5,424 bases of DNA from contig CAMCZJ010000209.1 of NCBI GenBank assembly GCA_945886995.1, positions 1-5,424 of the forward strand. The letters run 5' to 3'. Under the pieces are notes generated by a model that was not told the DNA's origin, made no database searches, and saw nothing but the letters and a program-made list of their open reading frames with translations. The DNA comes from Asaia bogorensis (lineage in GTDB: Bacteria; Pseudomonadota; Alphaproteobacteria; Acetobacterales; Acetobacteraceae). The position numbers and the translations under genes were made by a program. Below are positions 4,773-5,424 of this stretch, piece by piece. Each line of letters begins with the position of its first letter. Position 1 is the stretch's first letter.

Positions 4773-4795
4773 GTGTGGGGGATAGTGTGGGGGAA
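4773..4795 (+). repeat. Candidate integrase arm-type sites, right end (two tandem units)
   Basis: GTGTGGGGGAT (4773-4783) is followed at 12-bp spacing by GTGTGGGGGAA (4785-4795). The last 19 bp are identical to 331-349 near the left end, in the same orientation. The preceding 130 bases (4643-4772) contain no gene; they hold an alternating CG run (about 4690-4703) and C-rich sequence with CGCACCCC repeated at 4741-4748 and 4751-4758. Symmetric occurrence at both ends argues for an integrase binding role. Confidence 0.6.
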
Positions 4796-4804
4796 ATCCA
4801 TGCA

Positions 4805-4835
4805 GCGTTTTGAAAGTACAATAATTTCAACGCGC
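4805..4835. repeat. Inverted repeat beside the right att core
   Basis: GCGTTTTGAAA (4805-4815) and TTTCAACGCGC (4825-4835) form an imperfect dyad around an AT-rich centre, 13 bases before the right att core. The TTTCAA half resembles the tandem TTTCAAGCCG next to the left core (210-229), so both ends may carry the same Xis or Int accessory site. Role inferred from placement. Confidence 0.4.
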
Positions 4836-4847
4836 TATGGTGGTAAA

Positions 4848-4865
4848 CTGGTGCCGGGTGAGGGA
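4848..4865. repeat. Right attachment-site core (18-bp direct repeat overlapping tRNA-Thr 3' end)
   Basis: Identical to 180-197. It covers the tRNA's CCA end, discriminator base, 3' acceptor strand and 3' T-stem strand, plus one base beyond CCA. Because the tRNA remains intact on this side, the element's own attP must have supplied these bases on integration. Confidence 0.88.
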
Positions 4866-4923
4866 TTTGAACCCCCGACCTTCTGATTACAAATCAGCTG
4901 CACTACCCCTGTGCTAACCCGGC
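4849..4923 (-). tRNA. tRNA-Thr (anticodon UGU), integration target
   Basis: Read on the minus strand, the 75-base gene folds fully. It has a 7-bp acceptor stem GCCGGGT/ACCCGGC, D-stem GCAC/GTGC with a GG-containing loop, and anticodon stem with loop TTTGTAA. The 5-base variable region is AGGTC and the T-loop is TTCAAAT. Discriminator A and CCA are encoded. Anticodon TGT (plus-strand 4889-4891) reads ACA threonine codons. The outermost anticodon-stem pair is a G-A mismatch and the T-stem has one G-U pair, both tolerable. It is a host gene convergent with the element's genes. Confidence 0.93.
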
Positions 4924-4933
4924 GCGCCAGATT

Positions 4934-4961
4934 GATGTAGCAGAGTGCGCCCATTCGGCAA
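4934..4961 (-). promoter_or_regulatory. Weak candidate promoter for tRNA-Thr
   Basis: On the minus strand TTGCCG (plus 4956-4961) and TACATC (plus 4934-4939) are spaced by 16 bases, with the -10-like box 10 bases from the tRNA 5' end. The -10 match is only partial. Just upstream is a 7-bp perfect hairpin ACTCGGC/GCCGAGT (4961-4967, 4973-4979) in the 92-base gap that separates the divergent tRNA and TonB-like genes. Confidence 0.3.
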
Positions 4962-5015
4962 CTCGGCCCCGCGCCGAGTCCCGCCTTCTTTTGTTAGGAC
5001 CCGTTCGCCCATCCG

Positions 5016-5424
5016 ATGCGCCGTATCGAACCAGAATTGACCCGCCCCGGCGCGCCTGATGCGAAAGGGCGGCGGCCGCTAAGCTGGCTGAGCCCCAAGC
5101 GGCCTGGCCTGGGCGGGCGGGCGATTCTGGCCTCGGTCCTGGCGCATCTGTTCTTCACCGGCCTGGTGTTGCTGGAACTGGACCCGCGCGCCCCGCGCTC
5201 TGGCGCGTTGGAGGTTGAAGAACAGGGTTTTGACATTGTCTTCAATTCAGCGACCGAACAGGGCGCGCCGGTTGAAGTACCGCCCACGCCGCCGGCTCCG
5301 CCTCCTCCGATGGCTGCCGCTCCGCCAACACCTCCCGCGCCGCCACAGGTCCCGGCCCCGGCACCGCCACCCGTGCCAGAACCGCCGCGCCCGCCGCAGC
5401 CCACAGCGCCACAAACCCCGCCAA
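5016..5424 (+). CDS. N-terminal part of a TonB/TolA-like envelope protein (3' end outside window)
   Basis: An open frame starts at ATG 5016, with an in-frame TAG at 4995-4997 and no other start codon between, and runs off the window after 136 codons. A basic cytoplasmic segment (MRRIEPELTRP to about residue 34) is followed by one membrane anchor (RAILASVLAHLFFTGLVLLEL, about 35-55). Then a short acidic linker containing FDIVFNSATEQ leads into a long Pro-rich stretch (about 86-136, PPTPPAPPPP and similar). This is the layout of TonB energy transducers and TolA-like proteins, which are anchored in the inner membrane and span the periplasm with a Pro-rich linker. The C-terminal domain that would separate TonB from TolA is missing. 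It is a host gene, just outside the element. AGGAC (4996-5000) is 15 bases away and a poor ribosome site. Confidence 0.7.
   Translation, partial: MRRIEPELTRPGAPDAKGRRPLSWLSPKRPGLGGRAILASVLAHLFFTGLVLLELDPRAPRSGALEVEEQGFDIVFNSATEQGAPVEVPPTPPAPPPPMAAAPPTPPAPPQVPAPAPPPVPEPPRPPQPTAPQTPP

Larger units (their letters stand above)
180..4865. mobile_element. tRNA-Thr-integrated mini element, candidate phage satellite (about 4.67 kb)
   Basis: The element is bounded by an 18-bp perfect direct repeat at 180-197 and 4848-4865. The right copy is the 3' end of an intact tRNA-Thr gene and the left copy is an isolated tRNA fragment. A P4-type tyrosine integrase gene lies just inside the left end. It is followed on the same strand by a Xis-like protein, a hydrophobic micropeptide, an iteron-containing initiator-like gene, a possible helicase-loader-like gene, a small-terminase-like gene and a lipoprotein gene. 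Candidate integrase arm sites (GTGTGGGGGA) lie near both ends. No structural phage genes, relaxase or conjugation genes are present. Int, Xis, replication module and a TerS-like gene in under 5 kb match the general logic of phage satellites. A replicating integrative island with no phage link, or a decayed prophage, remain possible. Integration is well supported; satellite status is inferred. Confidence 0.8.

Noticed and set aside
4629..4886. Plus-strand ORF across the right end
   Set aside because: It runs through the terminator hairpin, the arm-type repeats, the att core and into the tRNA gene, so it is a chance frame.
4994..5404. Gly-rich minus-strand ORF opposite the TonB-like gene
   Set aside because: The Gly runs are the antisense of proline codons in the Pro-rich linker; the plus frame shows a membrane anchor and linker of a known layout.

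Overview
The window suggests a GC-rich alphaproteobacterium, judged from heavy GC bias, the style of the host genes and the integrase type. Rhodospirillales/Acetobacteraceae is only a guess. Host sequence lies at both edges. On the left is the last 57 codons of a MetY/MetZ-type sulfhydrylase. On the right are a tRNA-Thr(UGU) gene on the minus strand and the start of a TonB/TolA-like envelope protein on the plus strand.

Between them sits a compact integrated element of about 4.67 kb. It is bounded by an 18-bp perfect direct repeat, at 180-197 and 4848-4865. The right copy is the 3' end of the tRNA-Thr gene (CCA, 3' acceptor strand and T-stem), so the element used the tRNA 3' end as attB and rebuilt an intact tRNA on its right side. 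All seven predicted element genes read left to right: (1) P4-type tyrosine integrase; (2) small winged-helix Xis/AlpA-like protein; (3) a 25-residue hydrophobic peptide; (4) a winged-helix protein whose gene contains an iteron array; (5) a 299-residue helical protein with a possible helicase-loader-like segment; (6) a small protein resembling phage small-terminase/DUF5681-type proteins; (7) a small lipoprotein, probably cargo. No capsid, tail, large terminase, lysis, relaxase or type IV secretion gene is present.

The most striking DNA feature is four tandem 23-bp repeats inside gene 4. Each has an 18-bp core of the form GGGCGC-N6-GCGCCC (perfect in two copies) followed by a 5-bp spacer. A period of 23 is not a multiple of 3, so the repeat is kept at the DNA level. 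This is the layout of the phage lambda O gene, with iterons inside the initiator gene, an AT-richer stretch after them and a possible loader gene next. Probable Int arm-type sites (GTGTGGGGGA) occur near both ends, two of them forming a 15-bp inverted repeat just before the integrase start. Further dyads precede the Xis-like and initiator genes.

My reading, which is inference, is a minimal phage satellite (PICI/PICMI/VEIME-like in concept). It would integrate in tRNA-Thr, excise with Int plus Xis, replicate from a lambda-O-like origin, and perhaps redirect packaging of a helper phage with the small-terminase-like protein. Integration and the iterons are well supported by the sequence. The helper-phage and packaging parts are hypotheses.
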